DNA of 64,000 nucleotides. Origin: Holacanthus passer (Eukaryota; Chordata; Actinopteri; Pomacanthidae). The translations under genes were made by a program, and so were the position numbers. The notes under the pieces were generated by a model. It saw only the letters and a program-made list of their open reading frames with translations. It had not been told where the DNA came from and searched no databases. The stretch covers positions 496,001-560,000 of the forward strand of contig JAFREQ010000068.1 in the NCBI GenBank assembly GCA_025331565.1, read 5' to 3'. Shown piece after piece: positions 38,076-49,980 of the stretch; the first letter of the stretch is position 1; every line of letters starts with the position of its first letter.

Positions 38076-39497
38076 TGGGAGGCGGACACGCCGCTCAGAG
38101 AACAGATGCATGGCAGACTGACAGCTCCGGACGGCTCGGCTGTTTGGAAATGTTAGAGAAGGTCAGGACATCCTCTTGGCTCAGGAGGCACGTTTGCTGT
38201 AGTTTCTCTCCGAGGCTTTTCTTTCTCACAAACACGCTCACAAAGCCACCTGCTGTGTTCAACCACAACCCCGTGCTGCCAAAGGTTAAGTGCCTGACTC
38301 AAGAGGACATTGGCAGTATTTCCAGTTTCCTGTGACTGATTCTGCATCAGTTCAGGGGATTTAAACAGTGAGTTCACTATTCTGCCTCCTACAGCCTCCA
38401 ATTACAGCTGCAGGAAATGTGTTTGCTGTTATGTGCAGATGTTTTGTGAGCTAGAATGTTTATTTAAATTTGTTTCATCATTCGGTCTAATTTCTTCAGA
38501 AGTCATTTTTGGCCATTTAACCAAATTGCCCAGGTTTGCAAACTGGAAAATGAATTGAAAATGGCAATTGACCAGTTCTCCCATGATGCACTGGTCTCCT
38601 TTCCAAGTGATTTATGCTGTAGTTCACATACAAACACATTAGGGCGGTAATGAAAACACAACATTATATAACTCATTAGTATTTCACAGACAAAGGTGAT
38701 GCACAGTTTCAATGTAGCTTTCAATTATTTGTCTGCATTTTCTTTGAGAACATCCCACTGAGAAATGCTAATAATATTCACATTTAAAGTCTCTGCCATT
38801 ATTTTCCAGTTGCAGACATTATTTCAGTGCCTAAAACTATAATCAGCATGTGAATGACTTGTGAACTGCTTTTAAAAAAATGAGGATTGAAGTAGAATTG
38901 AAAGAGAGATATAAAACTTTGACTTTGCTGATGAAGGCTGATAATAGTCATTTTTAAAAAAGGGTTGTCACGTTGAGCTCCTCATCAAGTTTCTATGGTT
39001 AATTTTAATCAGCCATGTAGCTGAGACAAGAACTTTTCCTTTCCCAGACTATTGTGTGACTGACAGGAGAAAAATATCCTGTTGACTTTCAGTTCATCAT
39101 AGTTGACGTCTACTCCACCTGAACTGTGTTGTTCGACCTCAATTCAAATCTCAAAACTACAAACACTGAAACATGTTTGATGCTGTCAATTAAATATATG
39201 TCGGTCTGTTCACTTCTATTGATTAGGGAACGTCATTAACTTCAAAAATCTCTTGAATCAAAGAAGCTATTAAAGAGAAGTTACTGCTCAACAGCGCCCT
39301 CTGGCTCCTTTTTTTGCACGCTGCCAGTTTGGTGTATATGTTATATTTAAGGATAAGTCACAGAGGAATAAGGCAGAATAATTAACTGTCATTACTACTT
39401 ATATAACAAGATCTTAAAATAGAATCAGATGCTTTAATGTTTCTTACATATTCATACATCAATGATCCAAGACTATTAGAATTAAATGTGAAACAGT
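38076..39497. other. No gene seen
   Basis: Unique-looking, AT-rich sequence; no recognisable product or repeat. Confidence 0.4.
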
Positions 39498-39803
39498 CAG
39501 TGGTGGAAGAAGAACTGAGAATTTTCAATACCACACAAATACCACAGTGTAGGAATACTCTGTTAGAAGCAACAGTCATGTGTTTATCTTCTAAAAAAAT
39601 CTTGTTATTGATAAAATATTATCATAATTTATTTATTGCTTATATTTTGTATCAGCAAGTAACTAAAGTTAAGTAATATTTGCCTCTGAATTGCTGTGGT
39701 GTTTAAGTATAATGTAGCAGAAAATGGAAATACTCCAGTAAGGTACAAGTACCTCAAAATTGTACAGAACTTCAGTAAATGTACTTATTAACATTCCAGT
39801 TGT
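39498..39803. mobile_element. hAT-like (Tol2-type ends) non-autonomous element, internally deleted
   Basis: The left end CAGTGGTGGAAGAAGAACTG and right-side text AAGGTACAAGTACCTCAAAA, TTCAGTAAATGTACTTATTA and ACATTCCAGTTGTG match a very common fish repeat with CAGTGGTGG...CCACCACTG ends rich in AAGTA/TACTT words. Similar subterminal AAGTACT words are typical of Tol2-type hAT elements. There is no transposase frame and no clear 8-bp target duplication remains. The hAT assignment is inference from the ends. Confidence 0.65.
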
Positions 39804-40528
39804 GTAAATAATAAATGCAGACTCGAACCCTGGAGGGAGACAGAGGAGGACAGAAAACCACTGAGACCTGTCAGCGAGTCCACAACGTTCAGATCAAACC
39901 TGAGCTGTTGAAGGAATCTGTGCAGAATGTGAAGCAGATACTGTTAAAAACGGAGGAGAAATCTGTCAGCAGGAGTCTTTTCTGTGTCTCTGGCCTCTCG
40001 ACGCTTTAACACATGAAGGAAAATCAGTATAGCTTTACTTCCTGAACAAAAATGTGCAGTGCTTTTACAATAAAGTGGTTAAAACAACTGAGCTGAAATC
40101 AAATTTAACATGTTGTTGTTCCTCTGAAACTCTGATACATGAATAGGAAAACTGTTAAAGGTTTATCAGTTTATTCTTTCCAATCTAATATGAACAATGG
40201 GATCTAAAAAATGCATCTACAGTATGTACCTGGGATCCTTATTTACAGTATGAATTACTTCGATTAGTCGCAGTCTAATGATCATTTTACAGCCTCCACA
40301 CACTTCAGCCAGTAGATCAGAAGAGGGCGCTGTTTCCTCTGAGCAAACAGAGCTGAAAGTTTCTGGGGATGAAAGGAGTGAAAGACTGATGCATTTCCAA
40401 TATGTTTGTCATCTTTAGTCAAACACACACATGTGGAGAGAATGAGGAGGCTGATTATGATAAATATGGTCTCAATGTTGAAAAAGTTATTAGGCTTTTT
40501 TCCTTTTCAAGTACTAGATAGCTTTACT
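39804..40528. other. No gene seen
   Basis: Unique-looking sequence. AAGAGGGCGCTG near 40321 is a partial CTCF-like word. The 64-codon frame at 39815-40009 has no recognisable domain. Confidence 0.4.
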
Positions 40529-40649
40529 TTACATCTCCAGGAAAGTAAAACAACAAAGTGAAATCAGTCTGGTCACAAGCCAAGAAGTGCTTCAGGTAAC
40601 TCTGGCAAATAAGTGGAACTGAACACAGTCAATATTTGTTATAATCACT
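40529..40649 (+). repeat. 121-bp inverted duplication, left arm
   Basis: This segment, beginning TTACATCTCCAGGAAAGTAA and ending TTTGTTATAATCACT, is the exact reverse complement of 44819-44939 by base-by-base reading. Flanking bases diverge immediately on both sides. No target-site duplication or known transposon end is evident. Confidence 0.9.
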
Positions 40650-41797
40650 ACCAAATTAAATGGTTCTTTCCAGGAGGCTTTCCATGAAATTATGTTTAAT
40701 TTCCTTTCTAGGAAATCATTGTTAAATGTTGGGACGCGGTAAATAAAGAGTCTCAACTGCAAATACACATGCAAACAACTCACTGCTCTGGTTTGATCAT
40801 CTCAAAAGTGTAAGTTTAGCCCCCCCTGCAGGTATACTGATGTCAGAACGACTACGCCCCTTTTGGGGAAACACAAGTGCTAGTGCAAAAAAAAAACCCA
40901 AAAAACTATTGTTCACAAGCCTGAAAGCTGCTGTGTCACAGTTTGCATGTCAAACAATGAAAATAAAATATGGTTTTCTTTACTTTCCCAAAGAGTGAAG
41001 GACAGTAAAAGAAGAATCTGCAGAGAGGATGAAAATGGCCAGTTACTGTATGAACGTCTGTGGCAAACACTTCATCCCAGGTTAGTTAATGATGTTACTG
41101 AGTCAATGACAAATGTGCTTCTTTAGAATGGAGTTTGGTTGAAAAGTCCGTCCAGTGGAGAGGCCGCCGGGAGCAGAGGGTACTTTAACGTTAATAATTC
41201 ACATAAATTGAGCCGACCTGCCTTCTAATAATGAACCTTGTAAACAGCTTGAAGTAACATAGGAAGTGGACGTCTCTCAGCTCGCAGTAAAAGGTCATGT
41301 AATCAGCACGAACAGCGAGTCAAGAGTTTTACAGAAATGGGTGTAAAATTAAGCCTGATTTTAGCAAAAACGAAAAAGAATCTTTCTTTCAAACAAGACT
41401 TTCAGGACTCAGCTAAAGACATGAATCATTTCACTGTTTTTTTTTTTGCTGTGCATGAAAATGACTACTTTGACTCCTGTTTTAATAATAGCACCGTTCA
41501 CTGCTACAGCACATCACCTAAAATGGATTCCTCACTCAGTCCATCTCCGTCTCTCTCTCTCTCGAGCTCACACACAGCAGAGAGGTCACACATGGGAGTC
41601 TGGTCGCATTCTGCAGTTGAGACAGTTATTTCCTCCTGTCATTCTCCGGGGAGCAGCGGGCTCTAAAGCCCTGTGGGAGTGCTCTCCGGCGCTGGGGGCA
41701 CGTCAGCGGGGTTTGAGGCTGGCTCCAGCAACCCCCCAGGGGAACCGCTTGATTAATTGAGCTGGCAGATTTATGACGGGGCTGGCAGCTACTCCGC
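40650..41797. other. Segment between the inverted arms, first part
   Basis: Unique-looking DNA without a transposase-like frame. The open frames at 41337-41760 are CT-rich artefacts around a (CT)n patch near 41552. Confidence 0.4.
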
Positions 41798-42115
41798 GTG
41801 TGTGTGTGTGTGTGTGTGTGTCTGCTTCTCTGCGAATGTCTGCGTCTAAGTGTGTGTCCCTGCATGTTTGTCTGTGCGTGTGTTTGTGTCTACATATCTT
41901 CTCTCTGCAGGTATGTCTGTGCAAAAGTGTTTATTTTTGGAGCGTTGTGTGTTTGTATCTGCGTGTTGATGTCCGTGTGCATGTGTGTTTGTTCATGTAT
42001 GTGTGTGTTTGCTTTCATGAGTCAGATTGTGTATTTCTGCCTCTAAACGGCTGAATTTTACGTCAGTTTCATGTGTTTGTGCATGTGTGTGTGTCCATAC
42101 ATGTGTGTGTGTTTG
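41798..42115. repeat. (GT)n microsatellite grading into a degenerate GT/TGTG tract
   Basis: About 24 bp of pure GT are followed by around 300 bp rich in GTGTGT, TGTTTGT and TGCGTGT words. Several open frames in both directions (Cys/Val- or His/Thr-rich) are translated repeat. Long alternating purine-pyrimidine text of this kind can adopt Z-DNA. Confidence 0.85.
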
Positions 42116-43229
42116 GAAAGAGGCTCCCTCTCGTTGCCTCTCCATAATTACAGCTTCCAGGCCTCCGAGCGGCATGGGGTAACCTGGATGTCAGGGCCAG
42201 CCAGACCCTCAGCATTCCCACCGGGGTGAGTCTGGGGTCTGCTGTCCAGTCACAACTCAGCAGAGCCGCCCACAGGATTGATGTGCAGCAAGTTGGATAG
42301 TCTGCAGCCAAAACATCATCAGGACCTCTCTTTGACTTCACATTCTTCACCCAGCAGACAGTAGGTGGGTTCTTTTCAAATGAACTTGGATTAAAAACTT
42401 TGAAGCTGTGTTAACGTGGCAAAGTCAGGAACCGTGTCCAACTGAGCAGGAGACGCTGCATCTCGTCTTGAGTGTGTCCTGACTAAAAGATGTTAGATGT
42501 GGGTTATTATATTAACATCTTACTGATACAGCCTCATCAAAAAAACTTTATAAGAAGGATTATGGGATATATCATACAACAGCTCATGGTATTGTGCCCA
42601 TCAGAGTCGGCTCTGGTCCATATGTTGCTGCCAGATTTAGGAAGCTGTTGGGAAACAGGACTTGGCATCTAGGTGGCGGCACTTGATTCAGAGTCGGCCG
42701 GCGCAGTCGGCCCAAGTGCGAGGTACAAGACTGGTTCTAGGGGTCATTCATCAGTCGCACGGTTTGTGACCAGAAGCCAAGTGAAGTGGCTCAAGTCATT
42801 TTGACACAAAAAACAAGCACCCCTTTTTGTTTGATCCCTTTCCTTCACTGTAGTGTTACCTGCTTTGGGTACAGATGTGAATAAATGAAAAAAACCTGGC
42901 GACTGGATACTGACCTCTTCCTGTTGGCAGAACGAGAAATAAGATTTGAAGCCCAGCCTCAGTTTAGTTTGTAAAATTGCAAACCACATGCTTAAATATT
43001 AGAGGTGTTAAAGTAAAAGATTTCAAAACTTGCATTACTTTAAACTGACCAGTTCAGATGGTAGCAAATTCTTCAAACTATCATATATGAAATAATAATT
43101 ATCTTAACCAGAAGGTGTTTTCAGCTCTTTCAAGAAAAAACATATATGAAAGTATAGATTTCTAGTTTATTGTTTCAATTCTCAAGTACAACAACCCTGA
43201 AGCTTCAGCTCCACAGGAAGGAGGAGGTT
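42116..43229. other. No gene seen
   Basis: Unique-looking sequence; no recognisable product. Confidence 0.4.
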
Positions 43230-43257
43230 GGGGCTCGGTGGGGTGGGGTTAGGGGGG
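43230..43257 (+). other. Potential G-quadruplex next to (CA)n
   Basis: Runs of G4, G4, G4 and G6 with loops of 6, 1 and 3 bases satisfy the four-run motif on the plus strand. A (CA)n microsatellite starts 8 bases downstream. Confidence 0.75.
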
Positions 43258-43264
43258 CGACCGA

Positions 43265-43303
43265 GCACACACACACATCCACACACACACACAAACACAC
43301 AGA
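43265..43303. repeat. (CA)n microsatellite, interrupted
   Basis: CA runs with TCC and AAA interruptions, read directly. Confidence 0.95.
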
Positions 43304-44818
43304 GCCCCTGGAGAAATTCCTCAGATTTTTGTTGGGATTTTTCAGAGTGATAACTACTAGAGAGCATAGCTGAACAGCGCAGTGCACAGAAGAATGCGAG
43401 ACTCTGCGGCTCGAGCGCCAACAGAACCGCAGCACCTGAGCCTGATGGTCCATATGAATCAGAAGCTGTCTCAGCTTTGTTGCTGAGGAAAAACTACACA
43501 TTCAGAGCCGGACGGGAACCGGAAGACTCCAGCTTCATGGCCATTTTGGGGAAATGTGAACACAAACATGAGCAGCAGCTAAGATCTCTAATAACTTGAA
43601 TACTCGTCTACATTGAATGTCTTGACTTGATCATGTCGTAAGAATATAGTGATTTAGTTTTAAAATTTTAAATCCCTACATGGAAATTTACACCGTCTCA
43701 TCAGTAAAATAATACAAGCATCCGGAACGAGCCCGTAACACTCAGCTCTCTGCGCAAATTCCACGTCATAAATTTTAACTGCTGTATGTAAAACATTTCA
43801 TTTCCTGTCCTTCGTCTCTGGACTCGGAGCTCTGAGGCAAAAACCAAATCTCTTCTAATCCGTCTGAACAAACTGAAGTTATCTTTCACTTGAGGTTAAC
43901 AGGGACAAGTTATCAAACCTTGTACTGATTACTGCAGCAGTCATTCAGTTAAATTGTGTTAACTGATTATTGATTAGTCAGATCTGTAAAACCTTCACTT
44001 GGCTGTATTTTTGTATTCCTTTGCACGGCTGGTTAATCTGCTGGGAGGCTGGAGAGCAAAGGTTGGCGAAGACACCTACTCTCTTCTGTGCATTATGTTC
44101 TGTAGAAACCCTGTTGATCCAAGTCCCATTAATTACAGAGCACAGCAGATTTCACATGACAGCTTCATTATTTAGCCCGAAACCAACCTGTAGTCTTATG
44201 CTGAAATACGACAACCTGACGTACAACAAGTTCATTTTGTCACCGTAAACTATGATGAAAGATACTTGATGATATTAATGAACGAAAGCTAAACAATAAC
44301 GTAAAAGATGCATCTCAATGAAAATTAGACACAAAGCAGCAACAAAACAGCTGAGCCGAAACCTGCAGGTATCACGATGACATTTATATAAAGGTCAGCT
44401 GATGTGAACGTGACATTACTTTCAGTCATTCAGGTCTTAGAATGAGGTGGTCACACATGGTTCATCCACAAGACAGCGACACAAGACAAGTTAATAAATT
44501 GTGAAGCCCACCCAAAGTGTTGCAAATTCCTGATCAGTTAATCTAATTATTCCGAGTTGATATGATTTGTGACTTTTGAGGATCCTGAAGACTTAAGCTC
44601 AGCTGCCCACTCCGTCCTGGTGAGGACTCATGCTTCTTTGCACGTACTTAATTATTCCTTTATCACTATATCTCTATCCATTTTTTCCTCATTTTTGTGG
44701 AGTCTTCATTTGAGAGTATAATGACCTCCATAGACTAACATTTAATGCAAATGTCTGTTAAACAATGGTCTAAATATGCAGCTGTAAAGGATTTCTCAAA
44801 TGGAAGAAGACACAATTC
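43304..44818. other. Segment between the inverted arms, last part
   Basis: Unique-looking sequence with no transposase, integrase or other recognisable frame. Confidence 0.4.
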
Positions 44819-44939
44819 AGTGATTATAACAAATATTGACTGTGTTCAGTTCCACTTATTTGCCAGAGTTACCTGAAGCACTTCTTGGCTTGTGACCAGA
44901 CTGATTTCACTTTGTTGTTTTACTTTCCTGGAGATGTAA
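44819..44939 (-). repeat. 121-bp inverted duplication, right arm
   Basis: Exact reverse complement of 40529-40649. It begins AGTGATTATAACAAATATTG and ends CTTTCCTGGAGATGTAA. No third copy was found in the window. Confidence 0.9.
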
Positions 44940-45801
44940 GAAACATTGAATCTTTGTATATTTGGGGCATCTTTGTGGTCATTTTTAAAAACACAGAAGA
45001 TCAGTTATGAAAATCTTCAGATTCAGATTACCTATCAATCATGATCCCGAGTCTCTAAAGGAAAACACTCACTGAGTTTCCTAAACTTCCCCCTCTGCAA
45101 CTGCAGACCCGGCGAGCGCCACCAGAGGCCAGTATGGTGACAGCAAACTCAGGGTCACCTCACATGTGCTCATCGACACACGTGATCAACATTTGTATCA
45201 CACACTGTTTAGTGCAGCGAGAGCCAACAATCCTGCAACGGAGCTTTGTCAAAAACAATGGAGCTTTTTCTGAATAATGACTTTCTGAGCTAAGTAAGAC
45301 AGTTAGTTACCATCATAAGTCAGATTTTACTGATTTGTTCGAGTCAGTGTTTGAATGTAAACACGCTCAAACAACATTTGTACTTGTACTACATTTAGGA
45401 TAATGCGATAAATATGCATCATGAGCTTCAGAGTAAAATCTCCAGCGCCTTCCTCCTCCTGTTACTTCTGTCGGACGCATGACAGAAATGTGGGAGTGTA
45501 ATGCAGAAAAGGCCCGTGTACCTTAGAGCATTGTTCTTTTCAACCTTGACATCAAAGCGCGGAGCTTCGGCAGGAGATGCGTTTTCCTTCCTTCAGCTGT
45601 GTTATCGTTTATGATCGATATCAAACAGACACACGGCATAAATCAAACACAAGCAGGCCCAAATCTCTTTCAAGTACCAACAATCTCCACCGTTCTAAAA
45701 CAATACACAAACTGTGGCTGTCTGTCTGTTTGCCAAGAGCAAGGAAGTCAGGAAGTATTGGCCAAACATACCCGTTCTCTAAATAGATAGGGCTTAATGT
45801 T

Positions 45802-45803
<2 letters not shown>
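44940..45803. other. No gene seen; one CTCF-like word
   Basis: CGCCACCAGAGGCCAG at 45117-45132 is one base from the CTCF core on the plus strand. Otherwise the DNA is unique and no product is recognised. Confidence 0.35.
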
Positions 45804-45838
<35 letters not shown>

Positions 45839-45949
45839 ACAGACACAAAACACAACCAGCTGCACACACACACACAGATGGAGTCGCTTGTGTCCACATG
45901 CACCGACAAGCAGCACATTTTCCCCCAGAAAGATTCACACACACACACG
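45804..45949. repeat. (AC)n microsatellite with satellite AC runs
   Basis: A main run at 45804-45836 is followed by shorter AC runs near 45862-45877 and 45936-45949. His/Thr- and Cys/Val-rich frames here are translated repeat. Confidence 0.95.
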
Positions 45950-46915
45950 AACGAGCTGCATGTAAACGTGTCGCTCTTCACTCAGAGTCGCACAGAAACT
46001 GAAATAAAATAAAATCATCAGAGGCAAACAAACGGCACGACACTCAGTCCCAGTGACTAACATCACTACTGCAGGTCAGTTCACACAGGAGGAGTGTCTG
46101 AAGCGCCCCCTCATGGTGTTTTGGTCAAACTGCAAGCAGGAGGTTTGTAAGGCTTCAACGGTCTCACTGCTACACACAAAACAACAAAGAGACAAATACT
46201 TCTCTCTAAGTGTTATAAATTATGTACTTGGACTCATAACACACATTTCAGCCGTCTTTGTTGGTCCTGATCTCACTCAATCACTGAAAGCTTCTTTTTT
46301 CTTTGACAAAGGAGCAGCATAACAATGTGAACAACAAAGTGCAGCTGGTTTGAAAATGTTTAGTATCCGAGAAATTGTGTTTTTATCAGTAGAATCAGGA
46401 CGTTGAAACTGATTTTAGACTCACTCAAGTAAGCTCATTTTTAAACTGTAATTTCTGTCAGGAGTTTTCCCAACTTGAAGATATTGTGTCTGAAATTTCC
46501 ACATATGTGTTTTCTCCACGAGGAAGAGATGCAGCTTAAAGCAAAAGATTTGAGAAGCTTACTCCACAGCAAATCATCACATTTCATGAAATGAAAATGT
46601 TTTGCATGTCATTTTTTAATCTGTAAACACTAACTACGGTTGTGAAATGAATGTAATGAAGTAAAAATATTTCCCTCTGAAGTGTGTGGAGACAATCAGC
46701 TGAGGGGCCTCAAAACACCCGAAAATGGTTCATCACAATCGCTTACGTTTTTTCACACATTTCGTTCGAAAAGTTCGAAAACTACTTTTCAGGTTCATTT
46801 ACCAGTTAGTACAATGATGACATACATACTACTTTTACATTATTGTAGGTGAATATAAAAAGCCTTGAAAATACTGCTTAAGATTGTTTAAACTCTGAGT
46901 CTGAAAATCCCCTTC
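45950..46915. other. No gene seen
   Basis: Unique-looking sequence. GCGCCCCCTCATGG at 46103 is a partial CTCF-like or repeat-derived word. Confidence 0.4.
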
Positions 46916-46957
46916 AGTGCAGTACTTGAGTAAATGTTCTTAGTTACTTCCCGTTGC
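46916..46957. repeat. Terminal fragment of the hAT-like fish repeat
   Basis: AGTACTTGAGTAAATGTTCT followed by TAGTTACTTCCCGTTGC matches the right end of the element at 39498-39803. Upstream text (46795-46915) is probably a more decayed part of the same element. Confidence 0.5.
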
Positions 46958-48348
46958 TTTTAATACGCCGAATCGAGTCATTTCAAGGTGACAGCTTTCA
47001 CTCCACATGAATATACTGTGGACTGTTACGTGATGCGATGTGTATTGTAAACTCCCATTGAAGCGGCCTGCTGAAGGAACGCTCCCGGGCTGTTCCCTGC
47101 AAAAAGGAAACGGCATTTCCTCAGGACATCTCTCCGGATCTTTACAAGGACATGGCAGCCGAGAGGATTGTTTTGTTTCATGGAGTTCTCTCCGATAACT
47201 GAAAATTGTCTGTTGTGTTTATCTCCGCTTCCCTGCACTGTTTGGTCATGACGCTCCTCCGCACACTGCCTGGAGCTACCGCCGTCCCCGACCGCCGCGA
47301 CTGTTTGTTTTCTGAACCGCTATCTTTTGTTGGTTGTGGATTTTGTTTTTCAGAAAGTGCTCAGAAGGGAAATTTGTTCACTTTGTATCTACAAAAGTGT
47401 GTTTGAGAGAGTCGGCTCTTATCTCCTGCTCTCCTGAGGGCAGGAAGCGTCTGGCTGGGAGGAAAAGCTACTGCTAATGTAATCTAATAGACATCCAGAA
47501 AAGAGCAGGAGGTTGCGAATTCTTCAGAGGAGATGGGATCAGGAGGAAGTGCAGGTTAACCCTTGGATATGTCGGGACGGACGAAATTAGCAACAGGTCA
47601 AACCCTGCAGGAAATTAAAAGAACAGTTTTTCTCATTGACTCTTTCATCTTTTATCTTCAAGCAACATATTGGCGTGTTGGCATGTTTAAAAGTCTGCTG
47701 TAGGTTTCTCTGTCGTGTATGTGTGTGTTGCGTTCAGGTGATAATCAGTATTTGATGATGCATGTTTGCTTGTGTTTTTGCTATAACAATTTGAAAATCA
47801 TAGGAGCCACCAAACTCTTTGCACCCAGAGTTTCGCTCATTCTGCTCATTGGTTCAGCGTGTTGAAAAGTCTACAGCACATCAGACCTTCTGTGTCTGGT
47901 AACGGCTGCTCAACTATCAATGGCTATAGCAAGGAAAAGGTTTAGTGAGTGGTCAGTTGCTGAAATCTGGGACATGCCAACATCTCTATGACTAATAACA
48001 CACAAAGCAAAAGTAATGTCAGGTATAATCCTCCATCATCACATCACACAGTTCGATGGTAAGTTAATTCTGAATGGAAGTCGGTCAACAAAATATAACG
48101 ATGTGCACAGAGAACAGGTTGCACAATTGGTAACTTTTAATTTCCTCAAAATAAGATTGAGTGTGTAGGAGGCTGTAGTTATTTTGAAGCCTGTTTCTTG
48201 GCCAGGACAAATAACCTCCTGGAGTCTCACACAACTTCGCATAACGTCATATAACCCCCAAAGTGCTGTGCTTGTTTGTATCTGAAGACTGAAGAAACAA
48301 GATGCTTCTGGGTGTATTTCTGAACATCAGACAAGTCAGACAAGACAT
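46958..48348. other. No gene seen
   Basis: Unique-looking or heavily decayed repeat sequence. The tract at 48010-48300 may be a diverged extension of the repeat that follows. Confidence 0.4.
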
Positions 48349-48420
48349 TTCCACCCCTGTTTCCAGTCTTTATGCTAAGCTAACCCGCTCACAAGATAGC
48401 GAAGAAGTGTATTTCTATCA
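48349..48420 (+). repeat. Fish interspersed repeat fragment (TATGCTAAGCTAAC type)
   Basis: CCCCTGTTTCCAGTCTTTAT, GCTAAGCTAACC and ATAGCGAAGAAGTGTATTTC match a repeat I recall as abundant in percomorph genomes. Recognition is from memory; no second copy lies in the window. Confidence 0.5.
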
Positions 48421-49203
48421 GACAGTCCCGGCCTAAAAACATCCACAGCCTCTTTTACCTGCTCTGCAAAGTCATAATTATTCTGTGATATATTGCTGTA
48501 AAAGCTGAAGTGGAATGTTTCACCTGCACTGTAACCCTCAGTCTCCTCCGGCTGCTTCTGCCAGACAGAGGTGTGTTTGTGCCACCTGAAAGGCTGCACT
48601 TTGGCTGCCTGTGATTGATGGTGACAGCCGTAATCCAGTGTCGATCCCCGCCAGTCCGCTGCTAACCCCGCCATCAACCCCTGGACGGCACCACCGCATC
48701 AGCATCCGGCTCTCGCTGCACCTTCATTTTAAAGCACTCCACTTCTCTCTCCGCCTTCTCTCTCGCTCTTCTTCCCTGTGCCTCTCGTCTCTCATGTTGG
48801 ATTCGGCCGCTTCCAACCCAATTTAGTTGTGTACATGTTTGTATTCAAAACAGGCAGGAAACGTCTCCGTCGGAGGCTGGAAGTGATTTGTCGAGGGATC
48901 TGTTTGCATCCAGAGGGCTGCAGGAGCAAATTCTTCTGCCGCTATGTTGCTTTTCAAACAATGAAATCATTTAAAATTAACCGAAAGCCAATCAAAACAG
49001 CGTCTCTCAGATCAGCGTGTGTCGGTGTTTGTGCTCATGCGTGTTTGTACGTGCTGCTATTTCCATTTGCAGCTTTCCAGGATCTATCAATTAACACTCA
49101 TTATATATAAGTGGCAAACATTGTACATATTGCATCCTCAGTGAAGGGTTAACATTCCTCATCTCTGCCCTGCAGCTTTGCAGCCTGTGACAATTTGTAT
49201 TTC
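48421..49203. other. No gene seen
   Basis: Unique-looking sequence. The 110-codon frame at 48778-49110 has no recognisable domain. Confidence 0.4.
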
Positions 49204-49307
49204 TTTTTTTTTTTTTTTTTGGAAAAGGAAACTCACCACAGAGACAAGTGTTTGTTTGAAAAGCAGTATGAGGGCATGGCACTGGCACAGAAAAAAAAAA
49301 AAAAAAA
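49204..49307. repeat. T17 and A17 homopolymers, 70 bp apart
   Basis: T17 occupies 49204-49220 and A17 occupies 49291-49307, forming an inverted homopolymer pair around a 70-bp unique spacer. Open frames through it (Phe/Lys runs) are artefacts. Confidence 0.9.
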
Positions 49308-49860
49308 GTTGTTTGCGTAACCACAATTTCTATTCAACCACAATGGCAATTACGCCAATTTGTTACATGACTAGAAGCAGCAACGCGGGGGATTTCCTAC
49401 GTCTCTGCTCGCAAATAATTACACTATGAGTCACTACAATACAGTATATTTAAACAACACAGAGCCGAGCGAGTCGAGCTGCTGGGGTGCTCTGAATACC
49501 AGTCTGCTTCATTGTTGTGCAGTCTTTCTATTCCAGCCTCTTTCAGTGGCTTCACATTAAACACATACTGACTTTTGAAGCCTTTATTAATCAAAGACTG
49601 ATGTGAAAGGAGTCGCTTGGAGTGAAAATCCCACAGAGAAACTTCCCCGAAACGAAACGAAACCTTCGGCGTCTTTCAGCTCATTCTTTTGGTTTCGCAG
49701 GCCACAGCTTTACTGTTTTGGTCTCACCGCTCTCATCAACCTTGTTTTCAGCTGCAGGCGGCATCTGTTGCCAGAGAAACGCTTCTGATAAACCCAATAC
49801 ATCCAACCTGCTCATCACCAGAATACAGACACAGTTAGAGACAAACTGACAAACCCTGAA
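49308..49860. other. No gene seen
   Basis: Unique-looking sequence; no recognisable product. Confidence 0.4.
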
Positions 49861-49980
49861 GAGATGGTGAAGACTGAACAGAGCTAAAAAGGAAGTGAGT
49901 ATTGGATTTACGATTGCCAGGTGGCCCGAAACACAACTTTAGTTAAATCTAACGTTGCTGGATGTGAATCATATCAATTT
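49861..49980 (+). repeat. Teleost interspersed repeat family A, 5'-side fragment
   Basis: GAGATGGTGAAGACTGAACA, GAGCTAAAAAGGAAGTGAGT, ATTGGATTTACGATT and CGAAACACAACTTTAG align with 2221-2310. It is in the same orientation as the other copies. Confidence 0.65.

Noticed and set aside
40529..44939. A 4.4-kb DNA transposon with 121-bp terminal inverted repeats
   Set aside because: No transposase-like frame lies between the arms and no flanking target duplication is visible, so a transposon cannot be claimed.
45797..46012. His/Thr-rich open frame
   Set aside because: Directly encoded by (AC)n repeats.
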